Position numbers and translations under genes: made by a program. This document shows, in pieces, positions 32,165 to 40,649 of a DNA stretch of 55,709 nucleotides. Location: the NCBI RefSeq assembly GCF_012910955.1, contig NZ_WTVQ01000033.1:1-55709 (forward strand), in the 5' to 3' direction. Each line of letters starts with the position of its first letter. The first letter of the stretch is position 1. The DNA is from Aromatoleum diolicum. Lineage in GTDB: Bacteria > Pseudomonadota > Gammaproteobacteria > Burkholderiales > Rhodocyclaceae. Under the pieces are notes generated by a model. That model made no database searches and was not told the DNA's origin. It worked only from the letters and a program-made list of their open reading frames with translations.

Positions 32165-33193
32165 ATGGATTTGCGCGGCAAGAAGATCACCGTCCACGAC
32201 ATGACCCTGCGGGACGGCATGCACCCCAAGCGTCACCTGATGACGCTGGAACAGATGAAGAGCATCGCCTGCGGCCTCGACGCTGCGGGCATTCCGCTGA
32301 TCGAGGTCACGCACGGCGACGGCCTCGGCGGCAGCTCGGTGAACTACGGCTTCCCGGCGCACACCGACGAGGAATACCTCGGCGCCGTGGTGCCACTGAT
32401 GAAGCACGCGAAGGTGTCGGCGCTGCTGCTGCCGGGCATCGGCACCGTCGACCACCTGAAGATGGCGCACGGGCTCGGCGTGAGCACGATCCGCGTCGCC
32501 ACGCACTGCACCGAGGCGGACGTTTCCGAGCAGCACATCGGCATGGCGCGCAGCCTCGGCATGGACACTGTGGGCTTCCTGATGATGGCGCACATGAACA
32601 GCGCCGAAGGGCTCGTCGCGCAGGCGAAACTGATGGAGAGCTACGGCGCGAACTGCATCTACATCACCGATTCGGCCGGCTACATGCTGCCCGACGACGT
32701 GCGCGAGCGCATCGGCGCCGTGCGCGCGGCGCTGCAGCCCGAGACGGAGCTGGGATTCCACGGCCACCACAACCTCGCGATGGGCGTGGCCAACTCGATC
32801 GCAGCGATCGAGGCCGGCGCCAACCGCATCGACGCGGCGGCGGCAGGGCTTGGCGCGGGCGCCGGCAACACGCCGATGGAAGTGCTCGTCGCGGTGTGCG
32901 CGCGCATGGGCATCGAGACGGGTGTCGATGTGTTCGGGATCCAGGACGTGGCCGAGGATCTCGTCGTGCCGATCATGGACTTCCCGATCCGCATCGACCG
33001 CGATGCGCTGACGCTCGGCTATGCGGGCGTCTATGGCTCCTTCCTGCTCTTCGCCAAGCGTGCGGAGAAGAAGTACGGCGTGCCCGCGCGCGAGATCCTG
33101 GTCGAGATGGGCCGGCGCGGCATGGTCGGCGGGCAGGAAGACATGATCGAGGACACCGCGATGACGCTTGCCAAGGCGCGGGCCGCCGCGTGA
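32165..33193 (+). CDS. 4-hydroxy-2-oxovalerate aldolase
   Basis: 342 aa HMGL-like TIM-barrel aldolase (DmpG/MhpE/TesG). It splits 4-hydroxy-2-oxo acids to pyruvate and an aldehyde. Visible are the metal and substrate motif [12 protein letters not shown] (13-24), [18 protein letters not shown], and [15 protein letters not shown] with the two metal-binding His residues at about 200. TGAGGAGA lies before the start and overlaps the upstream stop. It completes the hydratase-dehydrogenase-aldolase set of the lower meta pathway. Confidence 0.96.
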   Translation: MDLRGKKITVHDMTLRDGMHPKRHLMTLEQMKSIACGLDAAGIPLIEVTHGDGLGGSSVNYGFPAHTDEEYLGAVVPLMKHAKVSALLLPGIGTVDHLKMAHGLGVSTIRVATHCTEADVSEQHIGMARSLGMDTVGFLMMAHMNSAEGLVAQAKLMESYGANCIYITDSAGYMLPDDVRERIGAVRAALQPETELGFHGHHNLAMGVANSIAAIEAGANRIDAAAAGLGAGAGNTPMEVLVAVCARMGIETGVDVFGIQDVAEDLVVPIMDFPIRIDRDALTLGYAGVYGSFLLFAKRAEKKYGVPAREILVEMGRRGMVGGQEDMIEDTAMTLAKARAAA

Positions 33194-33251
33194 TTCATAC
33201 CGGAATGGGAGCGGCCCGCCCCCATTCCGCGCCACCTTACAAGGAGCCATG

Positions 33252-34613
33252 ATGGCCGCACCCATTCCCTCGACGACCGGATGGCGCAGCCACGGGCTCC
33301 TGCTCCTGCTGGCCCTGCTGTACGCCGACAATTTCATCGGCCGGCAGATCATGGCGGTGATGATCGAGCCGATCCGGCTGGAGTTCGGCGCCACCGACAC
33401 CGCCATGGGGCTCATCTCCGGCCTCGCGTTCGCGGGCGTCTATGCCTTGCTCGGCCTGCCCGCCGGGCGCATCGCTGACCGTTACTCGCGCGTGCGCGTG
33501 CTGGCCGTCTCCTCCCTGCTGTGGGGCGTGGCGACGATCCTGTGCGGGTTTGCCGGCAGCTTCGTGCTGCTGGTGGTCGCCCGCATGGCGGTGGCGGCGG
33601 CCGAGGCGCCGGCGACTCCGACTTCGCTGTCGATCATCTCGGACCTTTATCCGCCGCATCGCCGTTCGTTCGCGATCAGCTGTTTCACGGCCGCACCGAC
33701 CTTCGCTGCGATCCTCGCGCTCAGCGGGGGCGCGTGGCTGGTGGGCTCGCATGGCTGGCGCACGGCCTTCGTGGTCGTCGCGCTGCCGATCTTCGTGGCG
33801 GTGCTGCTGCTGGCCTTCGTCGTGCGCGAGCCCGCGCGTGGCGTGTGGGATGGCGGCAGCCCGGCCGGCAGGGGCGTTCCGACGCCGCGCGGCGGCATGT
33901 TCGCGACCGTCGTCGAACTGTGGGCCTTCAAGCCGTATCGCTACCTGGTCCTTGCCTGCGCCGTGACGACGCTCGGCGCCAACGCGTACGGCATGTGGAA
34001 TGCGAGCTTCCTCGTGCGTTCGCACGGCCTGCCGCTGCAACACGCGGGGATGCTGGCCGGCCTCATCGGCGGAACCTCGGCCGGATTCGGTGTGCTCTTC
34101 AGCGGATGGCTGGGTGACCATGTGACGCGCCTTCGTCCCGCGTGGCACCTTCGCATTCCGCTCGCCGGTCACGCCGTTTCCGTCCTCGCGCTGGCAGCCT
34201 ACCTGCTGTGGCCGCAATCCACGCTGGTCCAGGTCGGCCCGATCGCCGTCCCGACGGCGATGCTGTGGTGCGCGCTGAACGGCTTCTTTTCGGTGTGGTG
34301 GGTGGGGCCGTCCTACAGCCTCATCACGCATCTGGTCGCGCCGGACCGTCGCGGCGTCGCCCTCGCGCTGCTCACGATCCTGAGCACGCTGTTCGGGGTC
34401 GGCGTAGGGCCGCTATTCGTCGGTGCGCTGAGCGACCTGCTGAAGGGATTTCTCGGCATCGAGTCGCTGCGCTACGCGCTGCTGTTCGGCTGCGTGACGA
34501 TCGTCGCCGCGATGCTGGCCTTGTTGCGCGTCAACGCGTTGCTGCGCGATCCCCGGCCGCGCCCGGTCGACGACAGCGGCGAATTGACCCGTCCTTCGCC
34601 GGTACGCGGGTGA
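33252..34613 (+). CDS. MFS transporter
   Basis: 453 aa with 12 predicted hydrophobic segments. The first, HGLLLLLALLYADNFIGRQIMAVMI, leads to the family loop GRIADRYSRVRVL between helices 2 and 3, and a central hydrophilic loop follows about residue 195. It is probably a proton-coupled importer of an organic acid or an intermediate exporter in the inner membrane. Two ATGs are adjacent (33249 and 33252); AAGGAG is only 2 nt from the first, so I favour the second. It is the last gene of the meta-pathway operon and is followed by a hairpin. Confidence 0.92.
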   Translation: MAAPIPSTTGWRSHGLLLLLALLYADNFIGRQIMAVMIEPIRLEFGATDTAMGLISGLAFAGVYALLGLPAGRIADRYSRVRVLAVSSLLWGVATILCGFAGSFVLLVVARMAVAAAEAPATPTSLSIISDLYPPHRRSFAISCFTAAPTFAAILALSGGAWLVGSHGWRTAFVVVALPIFVAVLLLAFVVREPARGVWDGGSPAGRGVPTPRGGMFATVVELWAFKPYRYLVLACAVTTLGANAYGMWNASFLVRSHGLPLQHAGMLAGLIGGTSAGFGVLFSGWLGDHVTRLRPAWHLRIPLAGHAVSVLALAAYLLWPQSTLVQVGPIAVPTAMLWCALNGFFSVWWVGPSYSLITHLVAPDRRGVALALLTILSTLFGVGVGPLFVGALSDLLKGFLGIESLRYALLFGCVTIVAAMLALLRVNALLRDPRPRPVDDSGELTRPSPVRG

Positions 34614-34618
34614 GGGAT

Positions 34619-34639
34619 GGGCGTGCCGACGACACGCCC
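34619..34639 (+). terminator. Hairpin after the MFS gene
   Basis: GGGCGTG and CACGCCC form a perfect 7-bp stem with a 7-nt loop, starting 6 nt after the stop. GCAGTCTTGCC follows rather than a U-run. It probably separates the meta operon from the CaiB operon. Confidence 0.55.
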
Positions 34640-34741
34640 GCAGTCTTGCCGGAAAGCCTTGTGCGGTGCGGCTTTCAGGGCGTCCGCATTTGATCTTCGA
34701 TCGGCCGCAAATGACTCGCCGCCAGCCCTGATCGCGATGTC

Positions 34742-34792
34742 CGGATCATTAAACTGGGTTCGGCAGGTGCGGGAGTTCGCACCCCTGATCCG
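34742..34792. promoter_or_regulatory. Nested inverted repeats before the CaiB-crotonase operon
   Basis: Outer arms CGGATCA (34742-34748) and TGATCCG (34786-34792) enclose an inner dyad GGTGCG-GGAGTT-CGCACC (34766-34783). The set ends 20 nt before the ATG at 34813. It could be an operator pair or a leader RNA hairpin that controls the first gene. Confidence 0.35.
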
Positions 34793-34812
34793 AAACCGTT
34801 TGAGGACGTCCG

Positions 34813-35994
34813 ATGAGCCGCGCTCTCGATGATGTTGTCGTACTCGACCTGACCCGCCAGTTCGCTGCCGCGTTGTCGGCAGCCTTCCTCGCCGACTTCG
34901 GCGCGCGGGTGATCCGGCTCGACGTGCCGCCCGTGCGCGTGGCGACCGACGGGCGCTGGAACCACGAGGCCGACCTGATCCACCGCAACAAGGAAAGCAT
35001 CGCCCTCGATCCCACGCATGCGAGCGGGCTCGCATTGCTGAAGGCGCTCGTCGGCGAGGCCGACGTGATCGTCACCGACTGGCAGCGCGAGGAGCTTGCG
35101 GCGGTCGGTATCGACTATGCGGGCGCGTGCGCGCTGCGGCCCGACATCGTGTTCGGGCGCATTTCCGGTTTCGGCCCGGTGGGCCCGGATGCCGACCTGC
35201 CCGCGATCGACGAACTGGCGGCGGCGCGCACCGGCATGATGCCGATCCTGCCGCAGCCCGGGCAGCCGCCGATCTACACCGGCGCCGGCGCGATGCACGC
35301 GACGGTGATGCTGGCCTTCGGCGTGGTGACCGCGCTGATGCACCGGCAGGCATCGGGCGAGGGGCAGGAGGTGGATGTGTCGCTCTTCGGCGCCAACATG
35401 TACGGCGCCGCGCTCGACATCCAGGCCTTCCTCGCGATCGGGGAGGGCGAGCGCTTCCTGAATCCGATTTCGCGCCTCGACGTGTCGAACCCGATGTCCG
35501 GCTCGCTCTATCCAAGTGCCGACGGGCGCTGGGTGACGCTGACGATGCCGGATACCGACCGCTGGTGGCCGGAGTTCTCGGCCGCCGTCGGCATCGCTGC
35601 GGACGACTCGCGCTTCGATACGCACGACAAGCGTACCGAGACGAACCGGCTGGAGCTGATCCGCGAACTCGAGGCGGCCTTCCTGCGGCAATCCGGCAGC
35701 CACTGGCGCGCCGTGTTCCAGGAAAAGCAGATGTCGGCGGACGTGATCGAACAGTTCGACTATCCGGCCAACGATCCGCAGGTACTCGCGAACCGCTACA
35801 TCCTCGAACTGGATCACCCCAGCTTCGGGCGCGTGAAGAGCCTCGGCTTTCCGATCTTCCTCAGCGACAGCCCGGCGCGCCTCGAACGGCTCGCTCCCTG
35901 CGTCGGCCAGCACGGCGATCAGATCCTGCACGAGCTGCTCGGCTATCCGGCAGAAACCATCCAGAAGCTCCGCGCCGACGGCGCGGTGGCCTGA
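34813..35994 (+). CDS. CaiB/BaiF-family protein (possible loss of catalytic Asp)
   Basis: 393 aa class III CoA-transferase homologue: LDDVVVLDLTRQFAAALSAAFLADFGARVIRLD at the N-terminus, IHRNKESIALDPTHASG, FGRISGFGPVGPDADLP and RQASGEGQEVDVSLFGANM. Where the next gene has GSGDAYGG, this protein has GAGAMHATVM, so the aspartyl-CoA nucleophile seems absent. Two CaiB genes in a row could encode a heteromer in which one subunit is catalytic (inference). GAGG precedes the ATG by 6-8 nt; the 199-bp upstream region contains nested dyads. Confidence 0.88.
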   Translation: MSRALDDVVVLDLTRQFAAALSAAFLADFGARVIRLDVPPVRVATDGRWNHEADLIHRNKESIALDPTHASGLALLKALVGEADVIVTDWQREELAAVGIDYAGACALRPDIVFGRISGFGPVGPDADLPAIDELAAARTGMMPILPQPGQPPIYTGAGAMHATVMLAFGVVTALMHRQASGEGQEVDVSLFGANMYGAALDIQAFLAIGEGERFLNPISRLDVSNPMSGSLYPSADGRWVTLTMPDTDRWWPEFSAAVGIAADDSRFDTHDKRTETNRLELIRELEAAFLRQSGSHWRAVFQEKQMSADVIEQFDYPANDPQVLANRYILELDHPSFGRVKSLGFPIFLSDSPARLERLAPCVGQHGDQILHELLGYPAETIQKLRADGAVA

Positions 35995-36024
35995 CGAACC
36001 CAGCAGCGCGAACGGAGAACGCTC

Positions 36025-37233
36025 GTGGCGAAAGCACTCGAAGGCATACGGGTCATCGACCTCACCGTGTGGTTCCAGGGGCCGGTGTCGGCGCAGTTCC
36101 TCGCCGACTTCGGCGCGGAGGTCATCAAGGTGGAGCGGCCGCAGGGCGGCGACCAGGGGCGCGGCGTGCGCTCGATCAAGTCGCTGCCGGTCGGCGACTG
36201 GAACCAGTACTTCCTCGTCATCAACCGCAACAAGAAGAGCATCGCGATCGACCTCAAGACGGAGGCCGGGCGCGCGATCCTGTATCGCATGGTGGCGAAG
36301 TCCGACGTGTTCCTGTCGAACCTCGCGCCCGAGATGCTGGAGGGCTGGGGGCTGTCGTACGAGAAGCTGACGTCGATCAACCCGCAGATCGTCTATGCGA
36401 CGAATACCGGCTACGGGCGCTTCGGCGGGGCGTCGAAGCCCTCGTTCGACATGACGGTGCAGGCGCTCACCGGGGCGATGGCGCGGCTCGGCGAGCCGGG
36501 CGAGCCGCCGGTGTACCTCGGCATGGGCTCGGGCGACGCCTACGGCGGCATCATGTCCGCGCTCGGCATCGTGCTCGCGCTGTACCAGCGGCGCCGCACC
36601 GGTCGCGGGCAGTACCTGGACGCCTCGCTCTACGGCGCGCAGCTCTTCCTTGCCGCGCCGTACCTGCAGTCCTTCCTCGCCGGCAATCGCGACGCGGCCC
36701 TGCAGCATTCGCGCAAGCAGGTCGAGAACCCGCTGTGGAACCTGTACCCGACCGCCGGGAAATGGATCTACCTGTGCGAGGCGAACGACGACGCGCGCTT
36801 CGCCGCACTGTGCCGCGCACTCGACGTGCCTTCGCTGCATGCCGATGCGCGCTTCGCGACCAGCGCCCTGCGCGCGCAGCACAACGAGGCGCTGATCGCG
36901 GCCATCGAATCGCTGACGCTGCGGTACGACCACCAGGCGCTGATGACGGCCTTCGTCGCCGAAGCGGTCGTCGCCAGCCCGGTGAACAACCTCGCCGACG
37001 TCGTGCGCGACGAGCAGGCCTGGCGCAACAACTACTTCATGAAGGCGTACTGCGAGGAGGTGCAGCGCGAGGTCGATGTGCGCGGCCTGCCCGTGACGCT
37101 GTCGAAGACGCCCGGCGAGATCAACTGCCTGGGCCCGCAACTGGGCCAGGACACCGAACTGCTGCTGATGGACCTGCTCGGCTACGAGTGGGACGAGATC
37201 GAGGCGCTCAAGGCGCAGCGCGCCATTCCGTGA
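36025..37233 (+). CDS. CaiB/BaiF-family CoA-transferase
   Basis: 402 aa. It starts at a GTG (36025) with GGAGAACGCTC before it. The Rossmann-like start GIRVIDLTVWFQGPVSAQFLADFGAEVIKVERPQGGD, INRNKKSIAIDLKTEAGRAIL, and GMGSGDAYGGIMSALGIVLAL with the catalytic Asp identify an apparently active class III CoA-transferase. It would swap CoA between a pathway acid and a donor such as succinyl-CoA, or epimerise an acyl-CoA. It lies 30 bp after its paralogue and 29 bp before a BadI-like crotonase. Confidence 0.92.
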   Translation: MAKALEGIRVIDLTVWFQGPVSAQFLADFGAEVIKVERPQGGDQGRGVRSIKSLPVGDWNQYFLVINRNKKSIAIDLKTEAGRAILYRMVAKSDVFLSNLAPEMLEGWGLSYEKLTSINPQIVYATNTGYGRFGGASKPSFDMTVQALTGAMARLGEPGEPPVYLGMGSGDAYGGIMSALGIVLALYQRRRTGRGQYLDASLYGAQLFLAAPYLQSFLAGNRDAALQHSRKQVENPLWNLYPTAGKWIYLCEANDDARFAALCRALDVPSLHADARFATSALRAQHNEALIAAIESLTLRYDHQALMTAFVAEAVVASPVNNLADVVRDEQAWRNNYFMKAYCEEVQREVDVRGLPVTLSKTPGEINCLGPQLGQDTELLLMDLLGYEWDEIEALKAQRAIP

Positions 37234-37262
37234 CGCCCGGTCCGCATGTGGAGACGAAACCG

Positions 37263-38183
37263 ATGAAGAACGAACCGATGGCCGCTTCGGCCTGGAGCGA
37301 CTGGGTGCCTGTGGAGGGTGACGGCCTCGACGATTTCGCCGAGATTCTCTACGAGAAGAAATTCCACCGCGACCACGGCGGCGGCGTCGCGCGCATCTCG
37401 CTGAACAAGCCCGAGAAGATGAACACGCTGACGCTCGCGACCGTCGACGAGATGTTCCGCGCCTTCTACGACGCCAACCACGACCCCGCCATCGGCGTGA
37501 TCGTCGTCGCCGGCAAGGGCAAGCACTTCGGCGCCGGTGGCGATGTCGAGTGGGAGCGCTGGGGCCTGCGCGAGGCCTTCTACAACCGTTACCCGCACAA
37601 CCGCCTGATGCGCCTGTCGCGCAAGCCGATCATCGCGCAGGTGCAGGGCTACTGCATCGCCGGCCACAACCACATGGCCTATTGCTGCGACTTCACGATC
37701 GCCGCCGACAACGCCATCTTCGGCCAGGCGGGGCCGCGCGTGTCCTCGCCCGCCGACGGCTTCTTCGTGCCTTACCTGACCAAGGTCGTCGGTGCCAAGA
37801 AGGCGCGCGAGATGTGGATGCTGTGCCGCAAGTACAAGGCCCCCGAGGCGCTGCAGATGGGTCTCGTCAACACGGTCGTGCCGCTCGCCGAGTTGGAGGC
37901 GGAGGTGGACCGCTGGTGCGAGGAGCTGCTGGCCGTCAGCCCGGGCTGCCTGGAGGTGCTGAAGGCGGCCTTCGACCAGGAGATGGACGGCTACAAGGAA
38001 TCCTGCGTGACCTCCGCCGCGATGTACCCGGACTGGTTCGACATGCCCGAGGGGAAGGAGGGCGGCGCGGCCTTCCTCGCCAAGCGCAAGTCGCAGTTCT
38101 GGAGCATCCGCCGCCGCGACGCCGAGGCGCGGCGCGAGCTGCTCGCCGAGTACGAGGCACAGCAGCCGGCCGTGCCGGACTGA
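37263..38183 (+). CDS. BadI/MenB-like crotonase (candidate ring-opening hydrolase)
   Basis: 306 aa crotonase. The oxyanion-hole motif HFGAGGDVEW (88-97) and VQGYCIAGHNHMAYCCD (127-143) are followed by FGQAGPRVSSPADGFFVPYLTKVVGAKKAREMWMLCRKY (153 onward), very close to the MenB/BadI pattern FGQ.GP.V.S.....Y....VG.KKARE.W.LCR. MenB forms, and BadI (2-ketocyclohexanecarboxyl-CoA hydrolase) cleaves, a C-C bond by Claisen-type chemistry. A BadI-like opening of a beta-keto-cycloalkyl-CoA fits the surrounding genes better than menaquinone synthesis. The C-terminal extension (about 40 aa, acidic/basic) is longer than in MenB. Confidence 0.85.
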   Translation: MKNEPMAASAWSDWVPVEGDGLDDFAEILYEKKFHRDHGGGVARISLNKPEKMNTLTLATVDEMFRAFYDANHDPAIGVIVVAGKGKHFGAGGDVEWERWGLREAFYNRYPHNRLMRLSRKPIIAQVQGYCIAGHNHMAYCCDFTIAADNAIFGQAGPRVSSPADGFFVPYLTKVVGAKKAREMWMLCRKYKAPEALQMGLVNTVVPLAELEAEVDRWCEELLAVSPGCLEVLKAAFDQEMDGYKESCVTSAAMYPDWFDMPEGKEGGAAFLAKRKSQFWSIRRRDAEARRELLAEYEAQQPAVPD

Positions 38184-38196
38184 GCGGGGCCGACGC

Positions 38197-39360
38197 ATGT
38201 TCAAGGACAAGGCCTGCATCGTCGGCATCGGCGAAACCCCGTTCTGCCGCAAGCCCGGCTCGGGGCTCAGCGAGATGGGCATCCAGCTCAAGGCCGCCGT
38301 CGCGGCGCTCGAGGATGCGGGGCTGAAGGCCGCCCAGATCGACGGCATCCTGCCCTTCCCGAACGTCGGCAAGGCCGAGGCCTTCGCCGCGAGCCTGGGT
38401 TGCGAGAACCTGCGCTTCGCGGCGACGCTGCACGTGGGCGGGGCCGCACCGGTCGCGTCGCTGCGCATGGCGGCGATGGCGGTGAGCAGCGACGCGGCCG
38501 ACTACGTGCTGGTGCCCGGCGGCTGGAACGGTTTCTCCGGTGCGCGCGTGCGCGAGACCGCCGCGAACGACGTCGACTCCATTCCGGGCGGCGCGATCGC
38601 GCGCGACTTCTACATCCCCTTCGGCCTGACCGCGCCGCCGCAATGGTATGCGCTGATGGCCCGACGCCACATGCACGAGTACGGCACCACCGCCGAGCAG
38701 TTCGGGGCGGTCGCGCTCGCGATGCGCAAACACGCGCAACTGAATCCCGCGGCGCTGATGCACGGTAAGCCGCTGACGATGGCCGACTACCTCGCCTCGC
38801 CGATGATCGCCTCGCCCTACCGGCTGCTCGACTGCTGCGTCGAGACCGACGGCGCGGCGGCCTTTATCGTTACCAGCGTCGAGCGTGCGCGCGACCTGAG
38901 GCAGAAGCCCGTCTACGTCATGGGCGCGGCAGCGGGCCAGCCGTATCCGGCCGACGAGATCACCAACCGCGCCGACTTCCATCGCACCGGCCTTACGACC
39001 GCCGCGCCCGAAGCCTTCCGCATGGCCGGCGTCGCGCCGGCGGACGCCGATTTCGCGCAGATCTACGACTGCTTCACCTTCGAGGTCATCCAGCAGCTCG
39101 AGGAGGCCGGCTTCTGCAAGCGCGGCGAGGGTGGGGCCTTTGTCGAGAACGGCGGCATCGAACTCGGCGGCCGGCTGCCGGTGAATACGCATGGCGGCTT
39201 GCTTTCGCAGGCGCACGTGCTGGGCATTTCGCACGTCGTCGAGGCCGTGCGCCAGCTGCGCGGCGAGGCCGGTGCCCGGCAGGTCGCGGATGCCGAGATC
39301 GGCGTCGTGACCGGCTGGGGCGATTTCGGCGACGGCAGCATCGCCATCCTGCGGCGCTAG
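38197..39360 (+). CDS. SCP-x/Ltp-type thiolase-fold protein lacking the catalytic cysteines
   Basis: 387 aa thiolase superfamily protein (KACIVGIGETPFCRKPGSGLSEM). The nucleophilic Cys of true thiolases is replaced in LHVGGAAPVASL (78-89), and the C-terminal Cys motif is replaced by VVTGWGDFGDGS (370-381). His332 (NTHGG) and His340 remain, as does Tyr290 in QIYDCFTFE. The same losses mark Ltp2-type proteins, which with a DUF35 partner perform retro-aldol cleavage rather than thiolysis in steroid side-chain degradation. A DUF35 gene follows after 23 bp. I therefore favour a C-C lyase over acetyltransferase activity, pending test. Confidence 0.85.
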   Translation: MFKDKACIVGIGETPFCRKPGSGLSEMGIQLKAAVAALEDAGLKAAQIDGILPFPNVGKAEAFAASLGCENLRFAATLHVGGAAPVASLRMAAMAVSSDAADYVLVPGGWNGFSGARVRETAANDVDSIPGGAIARDFYIPFGLTAPPQWYALMARRHMHEYGTTAEQFGAVALAMRKHAQLNPAALMHGKPLTMADYLASPMIASPYRLLDCCVETDGAAAFIVTSVERARDLRQKPVYVMGAAAGQPYPADEITNRADFHRTGLTTAAPEAFRMAGVAPADADFAQIYDCFTFEVIQQLEEAGFCKRGEGGAFVENGGIELGGRLPVNTHGGLLSQAHVLGISHVVEAVRQLRGEAGARQVADAEIGVVTGWGDFGDGSIAILRR

Positions 39361-39383
39361 CGAACAAAAGTCGGAGTCATGCA

Positions 39384-39815
39384 ATGAGCGAACAGACCAA
39401 ACCGTACGACAAACCGCTTCCCACCCTCACGGGCCTGCATGGCGAGTTCTACGCCTGGTGTCGCGACCGCGAGCTGCGCTTCCAGCGCTGCACCGGTTGC
39501 GGCCGTTACCGCCACGTCCCGCGCGACATCTGCGCGCACTGCAGTTCGATGGAATGGGAATGGGCGCGCTCCGGCGGGCGCGGCACGGTGTTTACCTGGA
39601 CCGAAGTGGTCCGCGCGCTGCATCCCGCCTTTGCCGACGCCACGCCGTACGCGCCGGTCGTCGTCGAGATGGAGGAGGGCGTGCGCCTGCTGTCGAAGGT
39701 CGTTGATTGCGCGCCGGAAGAACTGCATATCGGCATGGCCGTGGAAGTCGAGTTCCAGCAGATCGGCGACGCGCTGACCCTGCCCGTATTTCGCCGCGCC
39801 CGGCGCGTGCAATAA
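39384..39815 (+). CDS. DUF35 Zn-ribbon/OB-fold protein, partner of the thiolase-fold protein
   Basis: 143 aa. A rubredoxin-like Zn ribbon with Cys36, Cys39, Cys50 and Cys53 (RCTGCGRYRHVPRDICAHCSS) is followed by an OB fold (SGGRGTVFTWTEVVRALHPAF; EDGVRL-like acyl-binding strand MEEGVRLLSKVVD). DUF35 proteins pair with thiolase-fold enzymes (BbsA-BbsB, ChsH2-Ltp2) and help bind acyl-CoA. Its place right after the cysteine-less thiolase-fold gene strongly suggests one complex. Confidence 0.9.
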   Translation: MSEQTKPYDKPLPTLTGLHGEFYAWCRDRELRFQRCTGCGRYRHVPRDICAHCSSMEWEWARSGGRGTVFTWTEVVRALHPAFADATPYAPVVVEMEEGVRLLSKVVDCAPEELHIGMAVEVEFQQIGDALTLPVFRRARRVQ

Positions 39816-39837
39816 CCATCACAAAGGGGACACAGAC

Positions 39838-40617
39838 ATGGGCCTGAACCTGCCCGCAAGCCTGAGCTACGAAAAGCGCGGCCGCATCGCGATCATCACG
39901 ATGAACCGCCCAGAGGCGATGAACTCGCTGACGAAGGAGATGCTGATCGGCCTGGAGGCCGCCTTCGACGATTTCAACAAGGACCCGGAACTGCGCTGCG
40001 CGATCTTTACCGGCGCTGGCGAGCGCGCCTTCTGCACCGGTCTCGACCTCAAGGTCGCGCTGCCGGCGCTCAACGAAGGTGACGCGCTCGGCTACGAAGA
40101 CCCGGCCAAGCGCCCGTTCCAGACTGTCTACAAGCCGATCATCTGCGCAATCAATGGCGTGTGCGTCGCGGGCGGACTCGAATTCCTGCTCGGCACCGAC
40201 ATCCGCATCGCGGCTGAGCACGCGAAATTCGGGCTGGCCGAAGTGCGCTGGGCGGTCGTGCCGGCCGGGGGGTCGCACGTGCGCCTGCCGCAGCAGATTC
40301 CCTGGGCGATCGCGATGGAGCTGCTGCTCACCGGCAACACCATCGACGCGCAGCGCGCCTACGAGGTCGGGCTGATCAACAAGGTCGTGCCTGCGGACCG
40401 TCTCCTCGACGAGGCGCTCGCCTACGCCGAACGCATCTGCGAGAACGGCCCGCTGGCCGTGCGCACCGCGAAGGAAATCGCCCTGCGGGCGCTCAGCAAC
40501 GAACCGGCCTTCGTGCTCGAAAAGACGATGTCGGCGCGCGTGTTCGCCTCGGAGGATGCGCGCGAGGGGCCGCGTGCCTTCGCCGCCAAGACCAAACCCG
40601 AATACCACGGCCGCTGA
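39838..40617 (+). CDS. Enoyl-CoA hydratase/isomerase family protein
   Basis: 259 aa crotonase. RIAIITMNRPEAMNSLTKEML, the oxyanion-hole segment ERAFCTGLDLKVAL, and both Glu residues of classical hydratases are present (VAGGLEFLLGTD and FGLAEVRWAVVPAGG). It should hydrate an enoyl-CoA to a 3-hydroxyacyl-CoA. This is the substrate type that the adjacent thiolase-fold/DUF35 pair would cleave if it is a retro-aldolase. Confidence 0.92.
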   Translation: MGLNLPASLSYEKRGRIAIITMNRPEAMNSLTKEMLIGLEAAFDDFNKDPELRCAIFTGAGERAFCTGLDLKVALPALNEGDALGYEDPAKRPFQTVYKPIICAINGVCVAGGLEFLLGTDIRIAAEHAKFGLAEVRWAVVPAGGSHVRLPQQIPWAIAMELLLTGNTIDAQRAYEVGLINKVVPADRLLDEALAYAERICENGPLAVRTAKEIALRALSNEPAFVLEKTMSARVFASEDAREGPRAFAAKTKPEYHGR

Positions 40618-40649
40618 GCCGTACCGCATCCATACCAGGAGGAAGACAG

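Noticed and set aside
35127-38183. 1018-codon frame that runs through two CaiB genes into the crotonase
   Set aside because: Only its last third (from 37263) has crotonase features; the earlier part is Arg/Pro-rich out-of-frame translation over well-supported CaiB genes. Not a fusion protein.
37263-38183. MenB of menaquinone biosynthesis
   Set aside because: Motifs are similar, but no men gene is near and the neighbours are CoA-transferases, a thiolase-fold protein and hydratases; BadI-like chemistry fits better.
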